Position numbers and translations under genes: made by a program. A model generated the notes under the pieces. It did not search any database, had not been told where the DNA came from, and saw nothing but the letters and a program-made list of their open reading frames with translations. Shown piece after piece: positions 1-12,035 of a stretch of DNA of 64,000 nucleotides. The stretch is from Phorcus lineatus (taxonomy: Eukaryota > Mollusca > Gastropoda > Trochida > Trochidae). How positions within the stretch are numbered: position 1 is the first letter of the stretch; each line of letters starts with the position of its first letter. The stretch spans positions 48,457,864-48,521,863 of the forward strand of contig OV121084.1 in the NCBI GenBank assembly GCA_921293015.1. Reading direction: 5' to 3'.

Positions 1-283
1 CAAAAGATAACCAGCCTGGTCAGACGGGCTGTATGTATACTTGATTGAAATACTATCAACTTGGTATGTGTTCGTTATGTTTCCATTAAGTGTGAGTTAA
101 CATGATTTTCTTCAGTGTCTACTTTTTTAATTGTTAATGAAATATTGTAATCATTTATGGTTACCAATATGTCTTTTTATTTTCAAAACATTTTCTAAAA
201 TATCTGTTATATATATCGTTAACATTGTTTAAAATTTTTCATCTCGGCTACTGTGTAGAATGCAAACTTCTTTTACTTTTTAA

Positions 284-636
284 AGGGGCAGTAGCATGTT
301 TTTTCAAAAATTTTATCTCTTCAAATTTTCCTTAAAAAAACATAAGTTTATGTCAAATGTGTTACTTACAGAGGGTCAAACATCTCAATACTGGACCTGG
401 TCATCCATACTCCTATAAAAAAATTCATAGATCAAGCACAAACTACTGGTGGCCATTTTTGTGCAAACACCTTTATTGACTTGAGGTCGGGAAATGGATT
501 AGCATAGCTCCACTGAACATGGTACATTCAATTTATAACTCTTAATTTTGATGAAAAATAATCGTCTTGCAATTGAAAACTTCTATTATCTTTTCATGAG
601 ATCAGTTTATTCATCTAAACATTTGGCACTGCCCCT
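284..636. mobile_element. TTAA-flanked MITE, family 1, copy A
   Basis: A 353-bp non-coding element with inverted ends: the left end reads AGGGGCAGTAGC and the right end CACTGCCCCT, and each is abutted by TTAA (280-283 and 637-640). TTAA target duplication is the hallmark of piggyBac-type transposases, so this is most simply a non-autonomous piggyBac-like MITE. Its middle (about 440-500) has a conserved block containing GGTGGCCATTTTTGTG. That block recurs in diverged form at about 6230, 36270, 47690 and 48860, so this is a dispersed family. It encodes no protein and would depend on a transposase supplied elsewhere. Confidence 0.75.
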
Positions 637-1734
637 TTAAAGTATTCATTTTCTAGACTAACTCATTTTGGCAATCATTTCCATGCTAAATGATCTATAA
701 GTATAAGCTACATCCTGCTCTGCCACATATTTACCTGTTGTGATACTATATAAAGATTAAATATGGACTTTAAACACCTGTAATCCCCTTTTGGCTAATA
801 TTAAAGCAGATTATGTGATATTATACAGTTTATCACTTACTGGAATACATGTTCTTTCTTCCTCTCCCATGAAGATCCTGTTAAGGCTTTAGCTTGTTAA
901 TTCTCTCTATCAATATTGTTTACTGTGATGATTGAGAGCTCAACTATTTTGCAGGATATTGGATTAAGGGGGATCAGTTTTGGGGGTAAACCATAGAGGG
1001 AGCTGTCATTTATCACCTTATCGGTAGCACAGGTGTGTCTTCAAGTGGTAAAAAAGGCTACGGCTTCTACCTGTTGAAGCGGGAAGATATTAGATATCAA
1101 AATATGAAATCAGAATTAATACAGGATACAGGGTGTAATTTTATATCGCCATGTGATAAAAAGTGCATAAGGGTCATTTATCAATCTTGAAACTTGTTTT
1201 TACCAGGACTAAAGTAAATCAATATTATTAAATAAATGATAAGCATTCTATGTGCAAAAGAATAATTTTATCAATGAAAAGCTTTTAAAGGTCCAATTAC
1301 AGTAACTAGTGATTTGAATATCCATTTGAAACTTTCAATTTCATATGATAGTCTAATATAAAACTACCGATACGCTAGTGATGTAGTCTTCAATTTGAAG
1401 GAGGTATTTGTTATATTTGTTTTATGATCTAACAAGCAATTAATGCTCTATTAAACAGATGTCCTAGACTTGATCCTCACATTTCATGATAAGCTACTTA
1501 CAGAACACCTGATTACAGAAACTAGTGCTTTTATTGTGCTTTCCATTTGTAGCTTCACATAGGAGGTAAATGATATATAAGTTTTATCCCCGAATTATAA
1601 ATTCAATTTTGATTTTCATTCTGGACAGATATTAGCATGATCATGATAATTAAGTTATTAATGTTATATTCTAACTTGTTGAGGATAATTCAGTGATTAA
1701 ACTTCTATTTTTCCTCCGGTAAATAATGTATGGA
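637..1734. other. AT-rich stretch, no gene seen
   Basis: No ORF, RNA gene or clear repeat was recognised. A weak partial similarity exists between about 1296-1420 (around ACAGTAACTAGTG) and 1513-1580 (around ACAGAAACTAGTG, then AGGAGGTAAATG). It may be an old direct duplication but is too diverged to delimit. Confidence 0.5.
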
Positions 1735-2090
1735 ATCTTATTGCTTATGGTGCATTCAATTCTTTTCCTATCCTCGGAGGAATACTCCGTCGTGAGACAT
1801 CTATCATACCTCCAGCTCACAAGAGTGGACATGTGGGGATGCTGTATTTACCAACGAAGTAATCCCGCCCGATAATGGTTGTATATAACAAGAGGTAGCG
1901 TGAATACCCACGGTTTTAATCCCTGGAGAGGTCGAACTACCACGGACAAATTCGGCTTGTTTAAATGCACTGCACATCGTAGAATAAACACGTACCCTTT
2001 ACTTGTACTCGAAGCAGGTTCGTTAGTGTTGGTGAGCAAACGAGAGGTGCTAATTAAAATTTGGACCACTCTTTGATCTCATTCCTATGT
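1735..2090. other. GC/CpG-richer island, possible conserved non-coding element
   Basis: Composition changes abruptly here. CpG and GC are visibly higher than in the flanks (for example TCGGAGGAATACTCCG near 1775, an imperfect palindrome, and CCCGCCCGATAATGG near 1865). Short open frames exist on both strands over the same bases (1879-2076 plus, 1848-2069 minus). This reflects fewer AT-rich stop codons rather than coding, and neither product resembles a family I know. Two explanations fit: a cis-regulatory or conserved non-coding element, or an unrecognised old repeat. Confidence 0.25.
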
Positions 2091-5000
2091 CAGTGGCCAC
2101 TCTGCAGATTGTGAAATTGTTTAGTCTGATGGTCATGAAAAGATAGGATATTGCAGAAATGGGTGATTGCATACTAGTAGTGATGATATGCATGTTTACT
2201 TTGCTTGTTTACTTTGTTTATTTATTTTGATCTTACGTCAATGGAGTATTGTGTGTGTTTACACCACCAGACTACCAAGACCATGTGATAATTCTGATCT
2301 CTGTAGGCTCATATATCTTCATATATATGTTTATATTTCTCATTTTACCTCCAGTTTACTATAGAAGACTTATGTTTGTGGTATAATTGTTGAAATCCGA
2401 TACACATATTTTACTTTATCACAAGTTACATGAAAATGATTATAAAGAGACCCAATTAATCCTGAATGATGTTGGAGAAATGAGGGTACTAGCAAAATGT
2501 GTCAAGGTGAGTGCCTTGATTGGCATTAGTTGACACCGAAACATCAATCACAGAGCGAGTATTTACATGTGTTATCAGTGGTCTGTATTTTGTCATGCAT
2601 CGCATTTGGGTAATAGCAGATTGCCACTCAAAGAAGGAATAATGGTAATAATGTTTAACAATTGGAATGTCACGCGACATCAGCCAGCACAAGTTGTTAT
2701 GATACAATGTGAAATAAAATTGTAGATTTAATAAACAGCCTATCTTCTAAGGTTGAGTAGTTTTTTGATTCTCATGATTTCGAGTGCAATGCAAGGAAGC
2801 AACAACTCCCAACTTATCATCTTCACACAGTCAAACTCAAGATTTCCAGGTGTTGAGCAATGAACACTGCCAACCAAGCGCGTCATTTGGTAAATTCTTC
2901 ATCTCTGTTTAAGAGTTAGTCTTCTTAATTTCTTTTAATGAGTATCTGAATCAACAAACAGCTTGTTTGCAAAGGACATTCTCAACAAACAACATCTAAG
3001 ATTTCCTATTTTCAAGACTATTGTAACATACGAGTATATCTGGAGGTACCCTAGGTGCACTGAGGATGAGGCAGAATCACTTCTTGGATTTTAAAAGTGA
3101 TAGGTTGACTTAATACAGATAAGATAGCTCGTATAGGTGTACTTGAAGGTCACTTGTAAACCGTATCTTTAAAATGTTGTTTATCTGTTCCTACCTCCTG
3201 TAGTAAATACTTCAAACAATCAGGCAGCCAAGATTTATTGGCCATTTCTAAATAAACATGTTTCTAGTTTACTTTAGTGCATTTTTTGTTCCTGAACAAT
3301 AAACTTCAAAGATGGGCTTTATGAGATTTCAGTACAAAGCAAGATGGTAAAAAAGTCAATATATTAGTTGTTACCCAACACCATAAGGTGTTGGGGGAGC
3401 TGATGTGTCGGAAGTAATTCACTTTATACTCTCTTAAATTCATTTCGTGGACATTTCATGACCAGTAGGGTGTGGGTAACATTGATTTAGAATTATGGAA
3501 GAAATCTCCTTGAACAACAAATAATTTTCGGATGGCGTGAAACAATTCTGATATGTTAAACCTGAATGAGATATGAGCGAGACATTAACTTTTGAAGAAG
3601 AACTCAAACATTTTTACTATCTTTGTAAGCGTTCTATGTATTTTTCTCTACAGATAAGTCATCACGTCGGAAGACATTTGGTCAATGAAAAGATTAGTGC
3701 ATGAAATATACAGATATTTTCGAAGAGGTTTATTATCAATACCCTATATATTGGTGATGTGTGTGAACACAGTGGAAAAATGCTACTAAATTTGTGATTG
3801 ATGTTCTGTTTTGTTTACATTGCTTTTGACTTCTCAACTTTGATTAGATAAAATCCTGTCGCACTAGTTGAACAAGTTGTAAAATAAGTATTGTTTCTGT
3901 TTAAAAAGTAGACAATGGCATTGCTTTATTTGATCTAGAAGGTTGAATTTTTTAAAAAGGGATTTCAATATAAGAGATTAAGCGGGTCATTCAGTTGGGA
4001 TATAGGGTTAGTCATGCATATGTTAATTTTTTGGAAAAGGGATATGTTTTACTATTCATACATTTTCGACATCACTTTTAATTGCTTCTTTTATTTCTAT
4101 TCTAAACTTAACATTGTTAAATACTGTTTTAACATCACCATACTTGGTGATTTTATAACCAGAATTGTTAATAATTAAAATATTGGCCTGGGGTTAAAGA
4201 GCATATATCAGAATGATACTGCATTGATGGGATCCAAATGATTAAAATAAATTCAAATTTTTTATCCTTAATCTTTTGAAATAACTTTTCTGTATAAAAA
4301 ACAAACAAAACATCATTAAAGGTGTTAAGTACATTTGAAAGAAACCAATATGATAAATAGAAAAAAAATTGTGTTTTGAATACAAAAACTAATCTGAATG
4401 AATCAAGATTCTGTTCACTTAATATTTTTCCCTGACAAAGATGTTTCTGTTTCCAGGCATTTTAGCCAGTTATTTGAATGAAGAGGAAGGTTTTCAGTCC
4501 TTCTCTCTGCTAGCCTGGAAGTGGAGGAATTCCAAGTGATGCCAAGCACCTCTACAATGCCATTGGCGCTGTAGGGTATGTGATAACAAGCTGTAATTCC
4601 CCTGTTACTATGGCATCCCATAGAGATTCCTGTGGTTCTTTTATCATTGACTTGTGTTTTTATCAGATGATCCTTCTGTGTATAAGATAGCCTGCTAATC
4701 ATGGCTAGATACAAAACAGAAACTGCTACACATCTCCTTTTGAAAGGAATATTATTTTGTAAATGTTTTACATAGCATCTTCTTTGCGGGAATGTGTGGT
4801 TTGGACAGTTTGTCTAAGTATTACAGTTATACATACAGTGAAAAACACTGGTATGGGATGTACGCAAATTGAAATAATAATAAGGATTAATTTTCGACAT
4901 TGACCAAATGATCGATGAAATATCAAATATGAAGTTTGGAATATCATCATCTCATTTTGTTTAGTATATATTCATTTGAGTTCACAGTGTATATATCAAT

Positions 5001-6194
5001 GTTATGGTACGTCTTTTATAACAGTAAATAGATCAGTAGGAGTTATTAAAGAAATATTTGTGTTGTGCAGGGTGAATATTTCCACCCCTTTCTTTTTATA
5101 TTGCATACAGGATAAAGTTTTATATCAGTCAAGGTCATAATACAAAGTATTGCAACTTCAACACAAACAGAATAACCCAGCATACCCTAGCAATTAACAC
5201 CTTGGTATAATTATGACAAGGTATGATTATGACAATAATCTTATATATTTATGGTAATAAACACCTGTGATTATAATGATAATACCTGTGATTACAACAA
5301 TGTATCACTCCGTCTATCAGAAATCCTTCTGGTATTCTATGAAATCAACATTCCGAAACACAGTTCCATGTTTATTTTCAGAACATTGATTAACTCTCTT
5401 TCTGCCTTAGCGTATATCAACCCCTCGTTATTGTTGCATCTTGGTTATACATACTGTGTTAATCACAAAATTCTTTCTAAAAGCAAAGTAGATCATGCTG
5501 AGGATTAGAGAATATCTTGATCAATACTCTAGATGAAATGAACTATGAAGATACTTGAAAATTAAGTTTTTATCCCTATCTGACAAATATTTTGAAAGCA
5601 ACCCAGTCATCACCATTACATTTATAAGATGTTTTGGCTACGACTTAAAAGACTACACACTGAATTTTTTTTAAATTGATGAAAAAGGCCTTAAATTGTA
5701 CTTGAGTTTACTTCTGCTTTATATGAGATCAGACCTATCAAAAACTGTATGTTTAAGTTGATCGATATGCCCCAACAAATTTATGAGATAATTGATTTAA
5801 GATGTTTACAAATAAAATTTGTGTTTGTCTTACAAGCAGGAAGACAAGAAATGAAGCGTCCAAATGTTTGTCAAGCACTTGCAATGGCCATGAACTTAGT
5901 TTCGGATCTGACATGTCAATCTTCGTGGTTGTACTGCCTGTCCTTAAGACATAAGTGTCTTCAGTCTAGCGAAACAGGGCAATCAAGATTGAACTAACTT
6001 AAAAAAAACCTTATCAATTTTCAAAGGACAAGTACCTCTGCACTCAAGATATACTCCATAATCACAGGTATGAACAGGTTTATAAATATATATATATTAT
6101 TTGAAAAAGATTATTTCTTCATATTTCCCAAAATAAACATTAGTTTATTCTAAATGTATTATATTCATAGGTTTAAAAGATCTTGTCATCTGTA
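2091..6194. other. AT-rich stretch, no gene seen
   Basis: Only short scattered open frames with no recognisable protein. There is a small perfect hairpin at about 3376-3394 (CCAACACC..GGTGTTGG) and minor local repeats at 5205-5295, such as repeated ATTATGACAA and ACCTGTGATTA. Nothing supports an exon, tRNA or transposon here. Confidence 0.5.
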
Positions 6195-6423
6195 GCTATA
6201 TAGGAAATGATAAAAATTAAAACAAATCCATAGGCAACCATTTTTGTGTGAACACCTTTTAATAATTTTAGGTCGGAAAATGTATTGCATAGCTAAGCTG
6301 ATCATGGCTCATTTATCTAAAAATTGGTTATTTTGATTCAAAGATATTGTCTTGCAATTGGAATCATTTATTTTGTTATCGTGGGGTCAATATTTTTATC
6401 TAAATAAATGTGCTAATGCCCCC
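6195..6423. mobile_element. TTAA MITE family 1, copy B (decayed, 5' part lost)
   Basis: Shares with the copy at 284-636 the inner block (AACCATTTTTGTGTGAACACC near 6237), the following TAGGTCGG..AAATG segment and the right end (GTGCTAATGCCCCC followed by TTAG, a mutated TTAA). The left terminus with AGGGGCAGT is not recognisable, so the copy is truncated or heavily diverged. Confidence 0.6.
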
Positions 6424-7842
6424 TTAGTGACCAGTTTCTCTTTTATTTCCTAACTAGATTTACTTTTCCCCACAAACTTCTATATCTGGAATATGTAGAA
6501 TGACATAATGTGAGATTTTCAATTGAAAATAATAAAGTAAACAATAAAAATAAATATGCCTAAGAAGTAAAATAAATAAGCAAATATGCAAATCAGCAAA
6601 AATTAAAGTTTACCTTTGACTTTTACAATTTTAAAATTCCAAAAGTTTAGTTAACTCCCGCAGCTGTGGGAATTATCGTCTTGCTTATTGCATTGTCCTG
6701 TAATATTGACCATAACTGACCACACTAGTCCGGGGGTATTATCTCTCCAGCTACTCCATCACATTCTCCACACAGCATCTTCATGTTACTCGCACTGTCA
6801 GGGAGTTTCACTCTTCTGTTAAACCTTCAATAACATTTTCTCTGCTCTCTGTATATATTCATGTTTGCTTACTTCTTTAGAAGATTGTAAAGATATTTTT
6901 GGTTAAATTATAACATTGTGGTCAGTTTGGGTCCATGGTAGACTTGTTTGTTTTGGCCAAAATGGTCAATGCATGAAAGTTTTTAAAAAATCTGAATATC
7001 AAGTGAGATTGACCGAGTTAATGGTTGTTGTGATATTGGTGCTCCAATTCAAAGAAAATAAACAGATTTAACGACTTGAAAATGATTTATTGCAGTATTG
7101 TGTTCTGAATTAGTAAAGTTAAAATATGATAGATTCCATAAAATATCTTTTACCATAATGCAATGTTAGCCATTTTACTATTGCCAGAAACATCAAAATA
7201 TGAATTTTCTACATGATCAACAGTACAAAAATATTTTCTTGATAATTTTATCACATTTTCATGAAAGCTGAAAATTCATTTATAGCAAATATTTGTATAA
7301 TAAAGAATCAAATTCTGTTCACTCAAGAATAGTCAACCACAGTCCAGAAACAATGTATTGTTTGTTTAACACTGAAATAGATACTTTGTTGTCATTGATA
7401 TGTTTATCGTTATGGCAGCCATGGTTTATCACTATATCTACCTGCGATAGCAACTACCTGAACTCTGTTTGTATAATATCTTTGTTTTCATGTTACATTT
7501 ATTTACTATAGATGAGACAGACATAGTAAACATGTGTTGCTTATGTGATTATGTTTGCTTATGTATCTCTGACACTCAATGATGAAATTGGGCTATTAGG
7601 TTACCAGTTGTTACTCTTTATCTGTTCCCTTGTTATTTTTTTACATTGTTGACATATTTTCTCATATAGGATATAGATTTCTATAAAAAGCACCGGAGAC
7701 TTTTTTTGGGCAAAAAAAGGAATCCAACAACAAGATAATGAATTGTTCAAATTGCGAGCCAATGATCTCAATTAATGAACATGCCAATTAATGTTTAGCT
7801 TCACGAATCGTACTTGGAATTATCATACTATAGTGGCTGCAT
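6424..7842. other. AT-rich stretch, no gene seen
   Basis: No convincing coding region. A slightly GC-richer patch lies at about 6650-6840 (tick-like runs such as GTCCGGGGGTATTATCTC), without an ORF or repeat signature. Confidence 0.45.
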
Positions 7843-8012
7843 TAAAGATGACAATGATATATGGATATACAACTTCTTTATTACACAGTGGCGACGTTTC
7901 GGTATAGATCCTTATACCGTTATCATGCTTGATAACGGTATAAGGATCTATACCGAAACGTCGCCACTGTGTAATAAAGAAGTTGTATATCCATATATCA
8001 TTGTCATCTTTA
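7843..8012. repeat. 170-bp near-perfect palindrome with essentially no spacer
   Basis: Positions 7843-7927 are the reverse complement of 7928-8012. I see one mismatch near the centre (7926/7929), and pairing fails just outside both ends (7842/8013). Each arm contains the smaller palindrome-like block CGGTATA-loop-TATACCG followed by AAACGTCGCCACTG. An 82-codon open frame (7814-8062) crosses it, but that is a consequence of symmetry, not evidence of a gene. A diverged one-arm relative lies at 11895-12035, and both share ACTTCTAGAATGC downstream (8021 and 12001). The unit is therefore a dispersed element whose end was duplicated tail-to-tail here. From memory such CCGAAACGTCGCC ends occur with Penelope-like retroelements in aquatic invertebrates; that assignment is inference. 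Confidence 0.85.
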
Positions 8013-8112
8013 TACTACCAACTTCTAGAATGCCACTGAAACAATTCATTTGGCTGCATTAAGATGAAATATTTGATTTGAATTAAGCATTAAGAAAAGG
8101 TGCTATATTGCC

Positions 8113-8589
8113 TTAAAGAGCCACTCCGTGAGTTGTTGGAGACATATGTGCCAAACTTAATTAATGGAGTCATTTGATCGCGAAGTATCGACTGTTACCA
8201 AAAAGAAACCTTTTAAAGCGAAATTGTTTTGTACAGTGACAATATGAAGGTAGAACGTCGCAATGATGATCGAAAACTGGACAGTGGCGCGCGTCAAATA
8301 GTCAAACGTAATTTTTGAGACTTTTCTGAAACAGCCAGGAGGGCAGTTAGGAGTTAATAGTGTTTATTAGGTTATATAACTAGTATCCATGTATATTGGA
8401 CGTGATATCTACACCTCTGTGCATTTATAAGGCTGTTTTAAGATTTTCATGGAAAACCAGTATTTGTCATATAGATGTCTTTCGGACATGAAAAGTTAAG
8501 ATGTTTTGATTTAATATCACCTCATATGACATTTAGGTGCGTATCAAAAGTTAATAATATGTTATGAAAATCACGGAGTGAATCTTTAA
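8113..8589. mobile_element. TTAA-flanked MITE, family 2
   Basis: Inverted termini read TTAAAGAGCCACTCCGTGA (8113-8131) and TCACGGAGTGAATCTTTAA (8571-8589), matching at all but two positions as reverse complements. Each begins or ends with TTAA, again consistent with piggyBac-type insertion. The 440-bp interior has no long ORF but is comparatively CpG-rich (GTGGCGCGCGTC near 8285). It differs in sequence from family 1, so this is a second, independent non-autonomous TTAA family. Confidence 0.75.
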
Positions 8590-9399
8590 GCTTCAGTCAA
8601 CGTTTGTAAGGGGGAAATTACCGTTGAAGAAATGAGCTTGCAAGTAAATTAGCTATTATATTTTCAGCTATTAACACTTTGTCTTTAGTTAATTTTGTTA
8701 TTTGAAAGTAAGTAATGAAAAAATTACAGGTATATGATGGTTTTAATTCATGCAGCAACTTTAAAAGAGTTGATTTAATCTGTTGAGTTCCTTGAATTAG
8801 GGATCTGAATCTAATAAAAACTTTTGATGCAACCTTTGCCACTTTTTGGTAGGACCCTTCAATTTTAAGAAGATTCATGCGGTTCTTTTGACCATGTATA
8901 GCCTGATTTTTTAAACACTTAATCATGATTTTGATGAAAATCAACCCTCAACTCCAATGTTTTCATATGTTTCATGTTTTGGAATAAAATCATTATGCAC
9001 ATATATTCATATATTGAGAAATGTACAGGGACATCCTTCGTATGAGTCATACAATTAAACTTGTATTAAAATCTAATTTGTTAAAATCATGAAGTATGAA
9101 ATGTGTAACATGTTGTAGACAGAAATTCCTTTGAAAAGTTGTCTGATATTGTCAGATTATTGGTATGTTGTCTTTAAGATATAATGTCCTGTTATGCATT
9201 CTATTCAATCCCTAACTCTTTTCAGATGCTATCATAAATTTTGTAAAAAATCGTTACATGGCAAATCCAAATGGATGCGACATGACGTTATAAATAAAAA
9301 TATACTATTTTTCTAGAAAACTGATACCATATCTTGTGTTATTTGGATCTGATGAAAGGAATTAATATTGCAAGATTGTAACACAATCTGCTATTTCCT
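8590..9399. other. AT-rich stretch, no gene seen
   Basis: A 108-codon minus-strand open frame (8618-8944) is present. It is lysine/isoleucine-rich low-information sequence with no recognisable domain and probably occurs by chance. No RNA gene or repeat was identified. Confidence 0.45.
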
Positions 9400-9850
9400 C
9401 TGTCCTGGTATGATTACAGCTATCAAGAGCTCTTCAGTCACAATTTCCACACACACGTGAGATCGTTACTCTGACCATCGGAGCATATCCATGTTATCTC
9501 GGAGATGGATCTCCCCATTCACTGCGAAGCTATTGTTCCATAAATAGCTACCCTCGTCTTTTAAAGACTGTCTCGTTTATTTTGGAATATGTTATTCGGT
9601 TGATAGAAATCGTCTCCTATCACCACCCAGGGATCCGAAAGGACGGAGATCATTTCCAGTAAAGATAGCCTCACGTAAACAAATCCGCGCCATTGTTGGA
9701 GGACCCATCTTATTGGTGTGCTTAAATTTGGAGGCAGATAGCATCTCATCACACAATTTATACATTCGAAACAGTAACACTGGGTGATCGGGTACAGTTC
9801 ACCAGATCTTATCAAATCTAACAAGGTGCTGGTTTGGTATATCCCAGGAG
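9400..9850. other. GC/CpG-richer island, possible regulatory or unrecognised exon-like region
   Basis: About 400 bp with clearly more GC and CpG than the surroundings (CTCGTCTTTTAAAGACTG near 9553, GGGATCCGAAAGGACGG near 9629, AAATCCGCGCCATTG near 9680). Minus-strand open frames of 87 and 62 codons overlap in different phases (9561-9824, 9592-9780). Neither matches a family I recognise, and no frame shows clear splice-bounded coding. A conserved regulatory element or an ancient repeat would also fit. Confidence 0.25.
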
Positions 9851-10134
9851 AGATCTTCTTGTAGATGTGGTATCAGCGATACTTATCTTGGCATACCTGT
9901 AAACAAGATATTTATATTGGGAATCACATTGAAAAATGAAATTGTTTTATTATGTGTACCCGGTAATAAAAAGTTTAAAGGTTCTGGTTGGTTATATTCG
10001 AAGTTAGATATTTGTAGACTTTTGAATAATGATTAGGTGGTTGGAGAGAAATCAAAGTAAGTTAGAAAGTGTGATGTGATTAGAAAAGATCCTGTGATGT
10101 AGATCTGTTGCATTGATTTGTATCTGATTAAAGA

Positions 10135-10226
10135 AAACTTCAGACTCAACCTCAGGATTGAGTTGCCAAATTCCATGACAAATTGGTGAGTGTATATACT
10201 CAATCCTGAGGTTGAGTCTGAAGTTT
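10135..10226. repeat. Perfect 29-bp-stem inverted repeat with 34-nt loop
   Basis: Left arm 10135-10163 and right arm 10198-10226 are exact reverse complements (the arm begins AAACTTCAGACTCAACC), separated by 34 bases. Pairing stops at both ends (10134/10227 A-A; 10164/10197 T-T). A transcript from either strand would fold into a 92-nt hairpin with the overall size of a pre-miRNA or small hpRNA. The completely mismatch-free stem is less typical of an evolved animal miRNA and more like a recent inverted duplication. Strand and expression cannot be inferred. Confidence 0.85.
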
Positions 10227-10854
10227 AGGGATGTTTGGAACATACAATTCATGAAAGAGAATTACTATATATTTTGCTGGATTTTTAACATTTTGATGAC
10301 ATTTTGATGTATTTACAAACTTTTTCTTTTTGTTATGGACTTGTTATTTCATACTTTTGATTGAAGTGGGTTTTTTATTATTGTAGACGATGAAGCTTTT
10401 TTCTTGCCAGTTAAATCTGTTTATCATAATATCTATTTCTTTGCAACTTTTAAATTTCCTTTGAAGTAACTGCATCTATTTTACCTCACACGAAGAAGGT
10501 TACGACTGCCAATTATTAATTATGCCCAATTCATTTAATCTTATTTTTGAACTTCTGTAACAGAAGTCAACTGAAACTTCAAAGACTTTTCTCCAAAGTA
10601 CCTCCCTTTGTTCGTTAATCATCATGTAATTTTCAGCAAAATAATTAGAAGAAAATGTTATGTATTTGAGAAATAGTTACCATGGGAGCCAAAAGGTTAG
10701 ATTTATCCTCTGATAAAACGATTCAATTTTCTTACCATTTTCCAAAACCATTGTCAAAAGGCAATAAATATCCTTTCTGGAAACCAAATCTTCCATGTCA
10801 TTAGGCCTATTTTTTCACCTTGGATTACGGTTATCGTTAAAAGAATTCAGTGTA

Positions 10855-11060
10855 AAATTAGCCCCACCCCTCTTTTCACGGCGGACCCATAAAGCCCCGG
10901 TCGTGAACAGCCCAAAGTCATGCGACCCAGGTAAATTGTTGTAAAACTCCTTCTAATTGTTCCTTTGGGTGGCTGAGCATTATCTTGGCCAGTGGAACCC
11001 GTTATCGGGTGACAATTATTTTCGCTTGGATTAAGGGTTAGATAAACTGATAGGAACCAA
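10855..11060. other. GC-richer island, candidate conserved non-coding element
   Basis: A sharp rise in GC/CpG (GCCCCGGTCGTGAACAGCCC near 10895; GGAACCCGTTATCGGGTGAC near 10995, which contains the inverted repeat CCCGTTATCGGG). TAATTG/CAATTA-type homeodomain cores lie nearby (10954, 11013). An exon-like stretch (AG before 10851, GT after 10930, one frame open) can be drawn, but its peptide is unrecognisable and the acceptor lacks a pyrimidine tract. I favour a regulatory element over coding. Weak evidence. Confidence 0.25.
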
Positions 11061-11894
11061 TGCTATACAGTTGATCGGTGTTTGTGAAGTTTCATGCAAC
11101 AAATTCATAAAACGAACAGTTGCATTTAGAGAGATCAAAAGCTTTCGATGTGGTCTGCGTCAAAAACATTATCGGTTTCAAAAACTTCTGAATTGGCTGC
11201 CCCGCCCAAATTTTAAGAAGAAACATGTATTGTTTTGCTAATCTGTGAAACCAATCTTGCTTATCCCTCTGAGGTTTGGGTGTTTTGAGCTAGCTGACAG
11301 AGGTTGATATGAAAGTCATTGTAGATATTTGTGATTTGGCCTTTTTTTTATGAATCTAATCTCACTGTATCTTGAACAAAGTTTATTTGTAAATGTTTAG
11401 ATGGTTTTTGTCATATAAAGCAATTGCTGTGCTACAAGTCACAGATGGGGTGTGGAGATCTTGAGAGAAAGATAAACAGACATATAAGGGTGGACATGAT
11501 AATGCACCCACATGAATAAATGGTTGATACCCATCGTAAAGTGTTGTCAACCACAGGCTCATGTCATCTTTGACACGAGGCTATTGAAATTCTGCCTCTG
11601 ATCATCAAATCAACAACAACTGAGAATCTGATTTGGATGTTGACTCCTTGAAACTGAAAGTACTAATGGCGGTTTAGGTATGAATACTGTCGAGGGAATG
11701 AAATGTTATGTTTGTTAACAAGGAAATGTGTAGTGTGATGAACATGCTGTCGATTGAATTAGCACATTATAAAATTGAATAACTTTATTTTTGCACTGTA
11801 TAGAAAAAAACTGACCTACTCACAAACAGATACATGAATTAAGATGTAAGGACAAATGTTTGTCCTTAGGAATTCAGACATGCAGGCTCATATG

Positions 11895-12035
11895 CAAACA
11901 TACGCTTGAATGCGGTATAAGGATCTATACCGAAAACATCACTGTTCAGTTGGTAAGGAAGTTGGATGTCCTTAAAATCTTGTACTTCATTTCCACTACA
12001 ACTTCTAGAATGCTACTAACAGAGTACATGCAAGC
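11895..12035. repeat. Diverged single-arm relative of the 7843-8012 palindrome
   Basis: Contains GCGGTATAAGGATCTATACC (11912-11931) followed by GAAAAC, then AAGGAAGTTGGATGTCC and finally ACAACTTCTAGAATGCTACT. The order and spacing match the right arm and downstream flank at 7931-8036. No inverted second arm is present, so the palindrome at 7843-8012 is a rearranged form of a normally single-armed dispersed repeat end. Confidence 0.65.

Noticed and set aside
7814-8062. 82-codon open frame across the palindrome
   Set aside because: Symmetric repeat end; the peptide mirrors the inverted duplication and is broken in the relative at 11895.
10851-10930. 80-nt splice-bounded exon
   Set aside because: No pyrimidine tract before the AG, an unrecognisable peptide, and no partner exons nearby.
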